Assembly (NCBI GenBank): GCA_963773635.1
Contig: CAVZBW010000005.1
Coordinates: forward strand, 2,356,001-2,420,000
Source of the DNA: CAVZBW01 sp963773635
Lineage (GTDB): Bacteria > Actinomycetota > Acidimicrobiia > Acidimicrobiales > RAAP-2
DNA length: 64,000 bases
Direction: 5' to 3'
The position numbers and the translations under genes are program-made. Shown one piece after another: positions 18,998 through 27,494 of the stretch; position 1 is the first letter of the stretch; each line of letters starts with the position of its first letter. The notes under the pieces are model-generated. The model was not told the origin of the DNA. It made no database searches and saw only the letters and a list, made by a program, of their open reading frames with translations.

Positions 18998-20662
18998 TTA
19001 GGTCGACGACCCTGCAGGCTCGATAGCTCGTGAAAGCTCGAAGGTGTCGTAGTCCGTTGGCGACCACGTCCGCGATGACCGAGAAGAGCTTGGGCCGGCC
19101 GTCCGGAATTGAGCAGGTACCGCGACGGGCTTGCCAGGGATGTTGGTCCCGAAGAAGTAGCTCTTCTCGCCGAAGGAGAACGGGGATGCCGCGCCCCGGT
19201 TCGACCATGTTGGTCCAGCGCTCCTCGGCTCGCTCCGTGACCTCGATGACCTCGAAGCCGTGGTCCCGCGCGTACACGAGCAGGTCGGTGATGAAGTCGA
19301 CCTGGTCGCCGTTGTAGCGCGGGATTGTTGCCCGCGGCGGCGTGGGGGCCGCCGGGGAAGAAGAGGTTGGGGAAGCCGTGGGTCTGTACCCCGAGAAAGG
19401 TACGGGGACCGTCCGCCCAGTAGTCCACCAGTGCCCGATCGTCGCGACCCACGGATGCCCATGCGGGCGAGCGCCCCGGTGCCGAAGTCGAAGCCCGTCG
19501 CCCACACGATGATGTCGAACTCGCGGGCGGCGTCCGTGGTCTCGATCCCCGTCGGCGTCACCCGCACGATCGGGGTCTCCCGGAGGTCGACCAGCGACAC
19601 ATTGGGGCGGTTGAAGACCTCGTAGTACCCGGTGACGAACGGCGGTCGCTTCTCCCCGAACCGGTGGTCTCTCGGGATGAGCCGCTCCGCCGTCTCCGGA
19701 TCCTGGACGATGCCGCGGATCTTTCCGGCGATGAATTCGCACCATTCGGCGTTGGCCTCGGGATTCGACAGCAGGTCGGAGTAGTTGCTGGTGAGCTTGG
19801 CAAAGCCGGGGCTGTTCCACATCTCTTCGTAGAACCGTCGACGCTCGTCCTCCGGGTCCTCAAAGGCGGTCCGCTGGTTCGGTGGGTGGAGGAAGCCGTG
19901 CACCGAGGTGTCGAGGATTTCGCGCACCTGCTCGAAGTCGGCCCGCAATCGGGCCTGCTTCTCGGGGTCGATGGGCACGTTGTTGAGCGGCGTGCACCAG
20001 TTCGCCGTGCGCTGGTACACGGTCAGCGAAGCCACCTGATCGGCGATCGCGGGGACGATCTGCACGCCGCTCGACGAGGTTCCGACGACGGCGACGCGCT
20101 TACCGAGAAAATCGACCGGAGTGTCCGGCCACAGACCCGTGTGGTACGAATCGCCCCGGAAGTCGTCGCGCCCGGGCACGTCGGGGGTGTACGGCACGGA
20201 GAGCACCCCGGTGGCAGCGATCAGAAAGCGCGCCTCCACCTCGGTTCCGCCGGCGGCGACCCGCCAGGTCCCCGACTCTTCGTCGTACTCCGCCGAGTCG
20301 ACCCTCGTCCCGAAGCGCATATGCCGGCGCAGGTCGAACCGGTCCACGACGTGGTTGAGATAGCGCTCGGTCTCCGGTTGGGGTGCGAAGTGCTCCTGCC
20401 ATTCCCACTCACAGAAGAGCTCCTTGGAGAACAGGTACCCGTAGGTGTAGCTCTCGGAGTCGAAGCGGGCACCGGGGTAGCGGTTCCAGTACCAGGTGCC
20501 TCCGACACCCGCACCGGATTCGAGGAGCGCTACCGAGAATCCGGCTTCCCGGGCCCGGTAGAGCTGGTAGATGCCGGTAATGCCGGCACCCACCACGAGC
20601 ACGTCGACAGCACCGGTGGACGCCCGTCGCTCGCCGGCTGGCCCGTAGGGGGATGTGTTCAT
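18998..20662 (-). CDS. Baeyer-Villiger-type flavin monooxygenase (frameshifts in the C-terminal third)
   Basis: NADPH/FAD monooxygenase converting a ketone to an ester or lactone. From ATG 20662: FAD-binding GAGITG at residues 25-30, ESGAGVGGTWYWNRYPGAR, and the diagnostic Baeyer-Villiger fingerprint FRGDSYHTGLWP at 168-179. The second dinucleotide motif VVGTSSSG and the late ATGFDFGTGAL follow. The first 400 or so residues are unbroken. Breaks near 19460, 19325 and 19190 separate the pieces PRTFLGVQTHGFPNLFFPGG, GDQVDFITDLLVYARDHG and the final SFGEKSYFFGTNIPGKP. Full length would be about 550 residues. Divergent from the Rieske oxygenase across operator D. Confidence 0.88.
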   Translation of the reverse strand: MNTSPYGPAGERRASTGAVDVLVVGAGITGIYQLYRAREAGFSVALLESGAGVGGTWYWNRYPGARFDSESYTYGYLFSKELFCEWEWQEHFAPQPETERYLNHVVDRFDLRRHMRFGTRVDSAEYDEESGTWRVAAGGTEVEARFLIAATGVLSVPYTPDVPGRDDFRGDSYHTGLWPDTPVDFLGKRVAVVGTSSSGVQIVPAIADQVASLTVYQRTANWCTPLNNVPIDPEKQARLRADFEQVREILDTSVHGFLHPPNQRTAFEDPEDERRRFYEEMWNSPGFAKLTSNYSDLLSNPEANAEWCEFIAGKIRGIVQDPETAERLIPRDHRFGEKRPPFVTGYYEVFNRPNVSLVDLRETPIVRVTPTGIETTDAAREFDIIVWATGFDFGTGALARMGIRGSRRSGTGGLLGGRSPYLSRGTDPRLPQPLLPRRPPRRRGQQSRATTATRSTSSPTCSCTRGTTASRSSRSRSEPRSAGPTWSNRGAASPFSFGEKSYFFGTNIPGKPVAVPAQFRTAGPSSSRSSRTWSPTDYDTFELSRAIEPAGSST

Positions 20663-20731
20663 GCAGATGCAACCCCTGTCGTCCCGGGTGGACCGAGGCG
20701 ACAACCTCGGGGAGGCGCACCCTCGGCAAGT

Positions 20732-20751
20732 TGTACCGACCGGTTAGTCTA
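20732..20751 (+). promoter_or_regulatory. Operator-like element D (divergent BVMO / Rieske oxygenase promoter)
   Basis: TGTACCGACCGGTTAGTCTA, an imperfect palindrome centred on ACCGGT and the best match to element C. It sits in the 157-bp gap between starts at 20662 and 20820. Confidence 0.7.
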
Positions 20752-20766
20752 ACGCGCATCGAGCCG

Positions 20767-20811
20767 CGGACACCAGAGCCACGGACACCAGGGCTACGGA
20801 CACCAGGGGAG
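20767..20811 (+). repeat. Three tandem 15-bp repeats in the Rieske leader
   Basis: Units CGGACACCAGAGCCA, CGGACACCAGGGCTA and CGGACACCAGGGGAG run head to tail between operator D and the start codon at 20820. The last unit merges into the GGGGAGGGGG ribosome site. They may be extra protein or RNA contacts, or simple slippage; nothing in the sequence decides. Confidence 0.6.
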
Positions 20812-20819
20812 GGGGCAGC

Positions 20820-22184
20820 ATGACGACGGTGGAGCACAAGTGGTCGGCCCTTCCCGTGCCCTGCGCGATCGAGGTGACGGACCGGGTGCGCAAGGAGCGC
20901 TATTACGACCCGGAGTTCTACCGGATGGAGTCCGAGCTGCTCTGGCCGAGGGTGTGGCAGATGGCGTGCCGCCTGGAGGAGATCCCGCAGCCCGGTGACT
21001 TCGCCGAGTACGAGATCCTCGACCAGTCCGTGATCGTCGTGCGCGCCGAGGACCTGGGCGTGCGAGCGTTTCACAACGTCTGCCGGCATCGGGGTGTTCG
21101 GGTCGCCCAGGGGCGGGGATCCCGCCCCGGCGGGTTCGTCTGCCCGTTCCACGGGTGGTGCTATGGCACCGACGGCCGGAACACGAGGGTGACGCAGGCC
21201 GGAACGTTCTCCGAGCACAACCTCCAGCCGGCCGACATCGACCTCACGCCCGTGCGGTGCGAGGTGTGGGGTGGCTGCGCGTGGATCAATCTGGACGATG
21301 CGGCACCCCCTCTGAGGCGTTGCATCGAGCCGTTTGCCACCTCGCTCGACGCCTGGAAGGTGGACTCGCTGCGCGCCGAGTGGTGGTACGCGTGCCGGCT
21401 CCCGGTCAACTGGAAGCTGGCCGAGGAGGCCTTCGTCGAGCAGTACCACGTCCTGCAATCGCACCCCCAGCTCCGCATTCCCGGTCGCTACCCCACCCGC
21501 AACCCCACGGACTTCGAACCCCGAGCGTTCGTCGACGCCGAGCTGCACTACCTCCGGACGATGAGCGAGGGAATGGCCGGAATGGTGCATGCGAGGGACG
21601 TGCAAGTCGCCGAGGGGCTGGCGGACCTCGAGCTCCCGGCGGACTACCGGCTGGCCCGCTCGACTTGGGACACCACCCTCAACGACGCCGTGGTCCGGGC
21701 CCATCGCGAACGCGGGTGCGATGTTCCCGACCTCAACCAACTTGAGGAGGAGGGCCTCAACGAGCCGATGGGGTACTGCTTCCCGCACTTCTTCATCCTG
21801 CCCATGTACAGCAGCGCCACCTCCTACCGGTTCCGACCGCTCGGCCCCGAAGAGACCCTCATGGACATCTGGTCGCTGACGCGCTTCGGGGAGGGCGCCG
21901 AGCCGGAGATACCCCCGGTCCCCGCACGGTGGGAGTACGACGACCCGCGGTGGCCGCCGATCCCGGCCCAGGACTTCTCCAACATGCCAAGGCAACAACG
22001 AGGCCTGCACGCCCGGAGCTTCGAATACATGCGCCTCTCGGAGCGCAACGAAGGCCACATATCCAACTACCACCGCGTCATCGACGGCTTCCTCGCCGGG
22101 TGCCCCTACGACAGGCTCCTTCCCGCGCTCGCGAAGGTCAACGTGAACCCGCTCGAGATGCCCGTCGTCGAAATCGAGTTGTGA
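20820..22184 (+). CDS. Rieske [2Fe-2S] ring-hydroxylating oxygenase, alpha-subunit type
   Basis: Intact 454-residue oxygenase. The Rieske cluster ligands are Cys88-x-His90 (CRHRG) and Cys108-x2-His111 (CPFHGWCYG). The catalytic domain has the mononuclear iron motif EQYHVLQSHP with His210 and His215. ATG 20820 has a GGGGAGGGGG purine tract close upstream. Such enzymes hydroxylate or dihydroxylate aromatic or alicyclic rings, or demethylate, and need a ferredoxin and reductase, which are not in this window. It shares its promoter region and operator D with the Baeyer-Villiger monooxygenase, so both probably respond to the same inducer. Confidence 0.9.
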   Translation: MTTVEHKWSALPVPCAIEVTDRVRKERYYDPEFYRMESELLWPRVWQMACRLEEIPQPGDFAEYEILDQSVIVVRAEDLGVRAFHNVCRHRGVRVAQGRGSRPGGFVCPFHGWCYGTDGRNTRVTQAGTFSEHNLQPADIDLTPVRCEVWGGCAWINLDDAAPPLRRCIEPFATSLDAWKVDSLRAEWWYACRLPVNWKLAEEAFVEQYHVLQSHPQLRIPGRYPTRNPTDFEPRAFVDAELHYLRTMSEGMAGMVHARDVQVAEGLADLELPADYRLARSTWDTTLNDAVVRAHRERGCDVPDLNQLEEEGLNEPMGYCFPHFFILPMYSSATSYRFRPLGPEETLMDIWSLTRFGEGAEPEIPPVPARWEYDDPRWPPIPAQDFSNMPRQQRGLHARSFEYMRLSERNEGHISNYHRVIDGFLAGCPYDRLLPALAKVNVNPLEMPVVEIEL

Positions 22185-22245
22185 TGCGTACGCCACGCCC
22201 GGCGTCGTCTTCTTGCTCATCGGCGGCACGTGAGAGAGTCATGAG

Positions 22246-23076
22246 ATGAGATTCGGACTTGACGTCGCACAGCAACGGATGCCCTGGGACGAGATCGTCC
22301 GCCGGGTCCGACTCGCCGAGGACCTCGGATTCGAGGGCGTCTGGGGCTTCGACCACTTCCAGCCGATGTACGGCGACGGGCCGGGCGAGACCTTTGAGGG
22401 CATGACCACGCTGGCGGCCCTCTCCGGATTGACGTCTCGCATACGGCTCGGGCTCCTCGTCACCGGAGTGACGTACCGACACCCCTCCGTGCTGGCCGCC
22501 CAAGCGGTCACGATCGATCACGCGTCGCAGGGGCGTCTGGAGCTGGCGCTCGGGGCCGCCTGGTTCCAAGAGGAGCACTTGAAGCTCGGGATTCCCTACC
22601 CACCGACGGCCGAGCGGTTCGACCTACTCGAGGACACTTTGGAGATCGTGACCCGCCTCTTCAGCGGTGACCTGGTCTCCTACGAGGGTAAGCGAGTCTC
22701 GCTGCACGAGGCGAGAATGCTTCCCCGCCCGGTGCAGGCCCCACGCCCGCCGATCTGGATCGGAGGTACCGGACCCCGGCGCACGCTCCCGCTCGTGGCC
22801 CGCTTCGCCGACGTGTGGCACGCCTTTGGTTCACCGAACTCGCTACGTGAAGCCGGCGCTCGCCTCGACCTTCTCGCCGCGGAGGCCGGCCGAGATCCCT
22901 CCTCGATCGTGCGGGCCGGCTCTCTGTCGCTCGACGACCTGGAGGCAGCCCGCCGTCACGTGGCCAAATGGCGCGAGGCGGGGTACGGCTACCTGGTCTG
23001 CGGCTGGCCGGGCGCCGGCGAGTCGCAGGTCGAGGCGTTCGTCCGAGACGTCCTCCCGGAGGTCACCTTGGCCTGA
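22246..23076 (+). CDS. LLM-class F420-dependent oxidoreductase
   Basis: Luciferase-like TIM-barrel protein of 276 residues from ATG 22246 (MRFGLDVAQQRMPWDEIVRR). Typical family features are GFEGVWGFDHF, SRIRLGLLVTGVTYRHPS, GRLELALGAAWFQEEH and PRPPIWIGGTGPRR. This subgroup in actinobacteria uses reduced F420 rather than FMN; that is family knowledge and not visible here. It follows the Rieske gene by 61 bp in the same direction and is probably part of the same transcript. Confidence 0.87.
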   Translation: MRFGLDVAQQRMPWDEIVRRVRLAEDLGFEGVWGFDHFQPMYGDGPGETFEGMTTLAALSGLTSRIRLGLLVTGVTYRHPSVLAAQAVTIDHASQGRLELALGAAWFQEEHLKLGIPYPPTAERFDLLEDTLEIVTRLFSGDLVSYEGKRVSLHEARMLPRPVQAPRPPIWIGGTGPRRTLPLVARFADVWHAFGSPNSLREAGARLDLLAAEAGRDPSSIVRAGSLSLDDLEAARRHVAKWREAGYGYLVCGWPGAGESQVEAFVRDVLPEVTLA

Positions 23077-23207
23077 GCGGACCGATCCGGGACCTCTGTC
23101 TCACACCGGCCCCACGAAAGGAAAGGAGAAACCCCTTTTGACGATGCACACCGACGAGAGACCGCTCCGGACCGCGGGGACACGCGGTGCGCGGGAGCCT
23201 GCCTGAC

Positions 23208-23789
23208 ATGGGACGGCTCCAGCCGATTCCCCCGAAGGAGTGGCCCAAAGGCATGCGGGAGGCCTTGGCCGCGGCGTACCGGCCCTCCGATGCGCGGAAC
23301 CCGCTGCCGCGGCGCGATCCCTCGAGCCCCCAGGGACTCAACCTGATGGGGATCCTCGCCTACCACCCGGAACTCACCAAGGCCTACAACCACCTCATCG
23401 GTCATGCCCTGAATTTCACGACCATCACCCCGCGTCAGAGGGAGTTGCTGATCCTGCGGGTCGCCCACCTTCGAGACGCCACGTACGAATGGGCCCAGCA
23501 CTCCTACATCGCCGGCGAGCTCGGAATCACCCCCGAGGAGCTCGCGCGAATCCGAGTCGGACCCGATGCGGCCGGCTGGTCTCCCCTGGAGAGGGCGTTG
23601 CTCTCGGCCGCCGACGAGCTGGTGGCCGATGCCCGCATCGGGCAAGACACCTTCACCGTGCTCTCCGGGGAGCTCGACACGCAGCAGATGATGGACACGG
23701 TGTTTACCGTGGGCGCTTACGACGTGCTCGCCATGGCGCTGCGAACCTTCGACGTCGAGGTCGACGACGACCTGCGGAAGTACGCCTGA
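23208..23789 (+). CDS. Carboxymuconolactone-decarboxylase/AhpD-like protein
   Basis: Helical protein of 193 residues from ATG 23208 (MGRLQPIPPKEWPKGMREAL). The family core is TPRQRELLILRVAHLRDATY followed by EWAQHSYIAGELGIT. The CxxC pair of peroxidase-type AhpD is absent, leaving YEWAQH, as in the decarboxylase-like branch often found with catabolic genes. Same direction as the LLM gene. In other catabolic clusters such proteins accompany ring-cleavage steps, but the reaction here is unknown. Confidence 0.83.
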   Translation: MGRLQPIPPKEWPKGMREALAAAYRPSDARNPLPRRDPSSPQGLNLMGILAYHPELTKAYNHLIGHALNFTTITPRQRELLILRVAHLRDATYEWAQHSYIAGELGITPEELARIRVGPDAAGWSPLERALLSAADELVADARIGQDTFTVLSGELDTQQMMDTVFTVGAYDVLAMALRTFDVEVDDDLRKYA

Positions 23790-23794
23790 CCCGG

Positions 23795-24553
23795 TCAGGT
23801 ATTGCGCCCACCGTTGACCCCGATGATCTGGCCGGTGATGTAGCCGGCCTCGTCGCGGCACAGGAACGAGCAAGTGGCAGCGACGTCCTCGGGCAGGCCG
23901 ATCCGCCGCACCGGCGTGCGGGCGATGGCATCGGCAACGCCCCCTTCGCCAAGCTCACCCCTGCCTTCGGACGCCCGCAGCATCGGGGTGTCGATGAAGC
24001 CGGGCGGGATGGCGTTGACCGTGATCCCCCGGGGTGCGACCTCGAGGGCGAGGGCCTTGGTGAGGCCGTTGAGCCCCGCTTTGGAGGACACATAGGGGAT
24101 CAGCAGGGGCTGACCGCTGTGGGCGCTCGACGACGAGATGTTGACGATGCGCCCCCAGCCGGCATCGATCATGTCGGGCAGCACCGCCTGGCAACAGTGG
24201 AACACCCCCGAGAGGTTGACCTGCAGCGCTCGCTCCCATGCCTCCGGGGTGATCTTGAGAAACCCCTTGAAGGTCGCCCCCGTGCCAGCGTTGTTCACCA
24301 GGATGACAGCGGAGCCGAGCCGACGACGCACCTCGTCCACCGCAGCCAACACCTCCTGGCGATCGCCGACGTCTGCCCGCAAGCCGATGGACTTCCCGCC
24401 GGTCTCGACGATGGCCTGTGCGGCAGCGGTGGCCGACTCCGCATGAAGGTCCAACACCGCCACGGCACACCCATCGGCGGCCAATCGTTGGCTGATCGCG
24501 AGCCCGATCCCGGAGCCTCCCCCGGTCACGATCGCCACTCGGGGTCCGCTCAC
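23795..24553 (-). CDS. SDR-family (FabG-like) oxidoreductase
   Basis: Intact 252-residue SDR from GTG 24553 (VSGPRVAIVTGGGSGIGLAI). TGGGSGIG, NNAG, NISSSS and YVSSK provide cofactor and catalytic residues, and the C-terminus is GQIIGVNGGRNT. An in-frame extension upstream of GTG has no SDR similarity. It converges with the AhpD-like gene (6 bp apart) and lies downstream of the solute-binding protein in the same direction. A weak, gapped match to the shared operator lies at 24601-24617. Confidence 0.87.
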   Translation of the reverse strand: MSGPRVAIVTGGGSGIGLAISQRLAADGCAVAVLDLHAESATAAAQAIVETGGKSIGLRADVGDRQEVLAAVDEVRRRLGSAVILVNNAGTGATFKGFLKITPEAWERALQVNLSGVFHCCQAVLPDMIDAGWGRIVNISSSSAHSGQPLLIPYVSSKAGLNGLTKALALEVAPRGITVNAIPPGFIDTPMLRASEGRGELGEGGVADAIARTPVRRIGLPEDVAATCSFLCRDEAGYITGQIIGVNGGRNT

Positions 24554-24644
24554 AAGATCGGCCTCTTCAACCACCCGATCGCGGCCGTGCAACGCCGGCC
24601 ACGGACCGGTAGTGCCAACCTCACGCGCCCAACGATGCCCGTCC

Positions 24645-25913
24645 TCACGACCCGCTGGCGGTCGACGTGCCGGCGATGTCGGACCCACACGTCGGCTTCG
24701 ACGAGACGGCCGTGAAGCCGGTCTTGTTGGCTTGCATCACCCAGAAGCACGTCCGGGCCGGATCGTGACCGAAAATCGTCGAGTAGTTGATCGACTGCGG
24801 GAGCAGGCCGTTGGCGTCGTAGGACTTCAGGGCCCGCAGCCGGCTGATCACGGAGGCCTGTGTCGGGTTGTTGCCGGCCATCTCCAACCCCTTGATCATG
24901 AGGTCGGCCCCGACCCACGCTTCGTATTGGCTGAAGGTGGGGAATTGATCGTTGGTGAAGTGGGCGTACTGCTTCAAGGCCGCCTGCATCTGTTGGGTAC
25001 CGGCGTTCGGCAAGGACCAGGGTCGGAACAGCGAGAGGAAGTAGGCGCCCTGGAGGACCGGCCACGCCGGAGAGTTGATCGCATCCGGCTCGTAGCCCGT
25101 CGCGTAGAGCGTCGCCTTCGGCTTGATGCCGGCCTGCTGGAGTGCTTGGGCCAGGGCGTAGTTGGAGTTGGCGTCCATCGAAGGGACCAAGGCATTGACG
25201 TGGTGTTGCTTTGCCACGAGCGCCGCGGTCGTGAAGTCGACACCCCCAAAGGGGACCGTGGTGTCGAGCACGCCGACCTTGCCTCCGGCGTGCTCGAACG
25301 ACTGAGCGTTCGCGATGGCGGCCCGGGTCGACGATGGCGAGATGCTGTAGCCGTAGGAGCCGAGCACCGTGCCGCCGTGGGCCTTGAGGAACCCGCCGAT
25401 CAACGTGTTGACCGGATACTTCGGGTCGACGCTGCCTTCGTCCGAGGCGAACATGTTGGTGTAGGGCTGCGTACCCCACTCCGGCCCGTCATCGTACGAC
25501 CCGGTGACCGGAACGCCCTGCTGGTTCGGGTATTTGGCGGCCAGGAAGAACACCGGGCTCTGTGAGACGATGCCCAAGGCCTTGGAGTCGGCCTCCTGCA
25601 CCGCCGTCGCGATGGCCGTCGGGCTGGTCTGGTCGTCGATCACCAGTGGAACCAACTTGTGCCCGTGCACGCCCCCCTGGGCGTTTTGCAGGTCGATCCG
25701 GGCTTCGAAGGCCTGCGGCGAGCTCGAGGTCTCCGGTGCCCCGGCCCCGCTGAGGGAGGTGATGTAGGCGATGGTGATGGGCGCCGGAGCCCCCGAAGCC
25801 GCGCTCGGGGCCATCGTCGTCCCCACCAGCGCCAAGGGCAGCCCGGCCACGGCGGCCGCCACGCCGGCACACGCCCGGCGGCTCAGGCCCCTCCTTCTTC
25901 TCTTCGGTTGCAC
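24645..25913 (-). CDS. ABC-transporter substrate-binding protein (branched-chain amino-acid/HAAT type)
   Basis: Exported solute-binding protein of about 420 residues. The N-terminus has a twin-basic/arginine-rich start and a hydrophobic stretch AAAVAGLPLALVG ending near SAASGAPAP, a signal peptide. The mature part begins ITIAYITSLSGAGAPET and is a periplasmic-binding type 1 fold: NAQGGVHGHKLVPLVIDDQT and DFTTAALVAKQHHVNALV. Start is GTG 25913. No permease or ATPase genes accompany it in this window. Its promoter carries operator copy E, tying it to the catabolic island and suggesting it captures the island's substrate. Confidence 0.87.
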   Translation of the reverse strand: MQPKRRRRGLSRRACAGVAAAVAGLPLALVGTTMAPSAASGAPAPITIAYITSLSGAGAPETSSSPQAFEARIDLQNAQGGVHGHKLVPLVIDDQTSPTAIATAVQEADSKALGIVSQSPVFFLAAKYPNQQGVPVTGSYDDGPEWGTQPYTNMFASDEGSVDPKYPVNTLIGGFLKAHGGTVLGSYGYSISPSSTRAAIANAQSFEHAGGKVGVLDTTVPFGGVDFTTAALVAKQHHVNALVPSMDANSNYALAQALQQAGIKPKATLYATGYEPDAINSPAWPVLQGAYFLSLFRPWSLPNAGTQQMQAALKQYAHFTNDQFPTFSQYEAWVGADLMIKGLEMAGNNPTQASVISRLRALKSYDANGLLPQSINYSTIFGHDPARTCFWVMQANKTGFTAVSSKPTCGSDIAGTSTASGS

Positions 25914-25960
25914 TTGGATGGCCCCCCCTCGGACCCCAAGGGTCCCTCTGAGTCCGTTCC

Positions 25961-25977
25961 GAACGGTCAGTACACTA
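25961..25977 (-). promoter_or_regulatory. Operator-like element E (solute-binding-protein promoter)
   Basis: Minus strand TAGTGTACTGACCGTTC, aligning with TGTACCGACCGGT of elements C and D with two substitutions. It sits 48 bp upstream of the GTG at 25913. Confidence 0.5.
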
Positions 25978-26215
25978 CATGGGGCGCCCCCCCCCGGGAA
26001 GGGTCAGAGGACCCTGCACACAGGGGGGCAACTGGGAAGTCAGCCAATGGCTCTCGATATCGGGAATCTCGACCTGCAGGGTCCGGCCTTGGGTTGATCG
26101 CCTGATACCGCCGGGCAGCGCTCGGGACCTATTGCTCTAGTCGGACCTCGGGAATGCGAACAATCTGGGTCGAAAGACGCTGGGAGAGACCGGCAGAAGG
26201 ACAGAAGGAGACGGC

Positions 26216-26494
26216 ATGGGCCGTGATGGCTTTTGCTTCGTGGACGCGGTGCCGGTGACGTCCGAAACGGGCGAGCATGACGGCGGGCTCGAGAAACGAT
26301 CAAGCCGGGGTGGCTCGAGGGCTGGTGTGCGGATCCTCTCGGATCCCGGGGAGGTCGAGGAGGCCCGGCACCGGGCACAAGAATTCGAGCGCCTGAGCGC
26401 GGCCCACCAGGCGGAACGGGCGGAGCAACACCGCTCGGCGCTCGCTCGCACGGCGCGGGCCACAGACATAGGCCGAGGGCAGACGCCCAGCTAG
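26216..26494 (+). CDS. Small hydrophilic protein of unknown function
   Basis: Ninety-two residues, not recognised. The ATG at 26216 has a good GAAGGAG ribosome site 6 nt upstream, which is the main reason to accept it. The second half is charged and likely a helix: EVEEARHRAQEFERLSAAHQ. No Cys cluster, signal or membrane segment. It precedes the slipin gene by 88 bp in the same direction and may be co-transcribed with it. Confidence 0.5.
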   Translation: MGRDGFCFVDAVPVTSETGEHDGGLEKRSSRGGSRAGVRILSDPGEVEEARHRAQEFERLSAAHQAERAEQHRSALARTARATDIGRGQTPS

Positions 26495-26582
26495 CGGCCC
26501 GGCACCACGGGGTGACGAGCGGACCGGGTTCGCCGTCAGGCGTCGCCACATTGCCTCCACTATCTGCAAAGGGAGAAATGCC

Positions 26583-27494
26583 ATGGTTGGATTGATCGTC
26601 GGGATCGTCGTCGCGGTGGTGGTGCTCGGTCTCGTCCTCTTGGCCGGCGCCCTCCATATCGTGCGGCAGTACGAAAAGGGGGTCGTCTTCCGCTTCGGTC
26701 GCGTCATCGGTGAAAAGCAGCCCGGTCTCGTCGTCATCGCGCCCTTTATCAATGTGCTCCGCAAGGTGTCGTTCCGGATCGTGACGATGCCGATCCAGTC
26801 ACAAGGCATCATCACCCGGGATAACGTGAGCGTCGACGTGTCGGCCGTCGCATATTATCGCGTTGTTGATGCAACAAAATCCGTCGTGGCGATCGAGAAC
26901 ATCGAATCGGCCATCAACCAGATTGCCCAGACGACGCTGCGTAAAGTGGTCGGTCAGCACACTCTTGACGAGATGCTCGCTGAGACTGACCGCATCAACG
27001 TCGACATCAAGGAGATCCTGGACGCCCAGACTGCAGAGTGGGGCGTAATCGTAACCCTCGTCGAGCTGAAAGACATACAGCTGCCCGAAACGATGAAGCG
27101 AGCGATGGCACGCCAAGCCGAAGCCGAGCGGGAAAAGCGGGCAAAGATCATCGCTGCGGAAGGCGAGTCACTTGCTGCGGCCGCGCTCGGGGAAGCTTCG
27201 GACATGATGATGGAGCACCCGCTCGCACTTCAGTTGCGCACTCTTCAGACGCTGATCGAGATAGGCGTCGACAAGAACACGACGGTCGTGTTCCCTGGCT
27301 CGCTCATGAGCACGATCCAGGAGCTGGGGGCATTCCTTTCAAGGGAGACTGCTGCCGTCGCAAAAATGGGAAGCCGTTCAGTAGCGACGGACGCGGATGC
27401 GAACGGATCCCCAGCGCGATCCGCCGTCGGCGCCACCGATCATGATGGCGAACTTGCGCCACTGAGGACGGTCGGTGCCGATGCTGTGCCGTGA
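26583..27494 (+). CDS. Slipin/stomatin-like SPFH-domain membrane protein
   Basis: A 303-residue SPFH protein. One N-terminal membrane segment (LIVGIVVAVVVLGLVLLAGA) is followed by IVRQYEKGVVFRFGRV, the SPFH core ITRDNVSVDVSAVAYYRV and the helical region MKRAMARQAEAEREKRAKI. Prokaryotic slipins form membrane-bound oligomers, often with an NfeD partner; none is seen here. ATG 26583 lies 4 nt after AAAGGGAGAA-type sequence; another ATG at 26578 is out of frame. Third-position bias is slightly lower than in its neighbours. Confidence 0.9.
   Translation: MVGLIVGIVVAVVVLGLVLLAGALHIVRQYEKGVVFRFGRVIGEKQPGLVVIAPFINVLRKVSFRIVTMPIQSQGIITRDNVSVDVSAVAYYRVVDATKSVVAIENIESAINQIAQTTLRKVVGQHTLDEMLAETDRINVDIKEILDAQTAEWGVIVTLVELKDIQLPETMKRAMARQAEAEREKRAKIIAAEGESLAAAALGEASDMMMEHPLALQLRTLQTLIEIGVDKNTTVVFPGSLMSTIQELGAFLSRETAAVAKMGSRSVATDADANGSPARSAVGATDHDGELAPLRTVGADAVP

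Noticed and set aside
24601..24617. Sixth copy of the shared operator upstream of the SDR at 24553
   Set aside because: Needs a one-base gap to align; mentioned as weak but not annotated.
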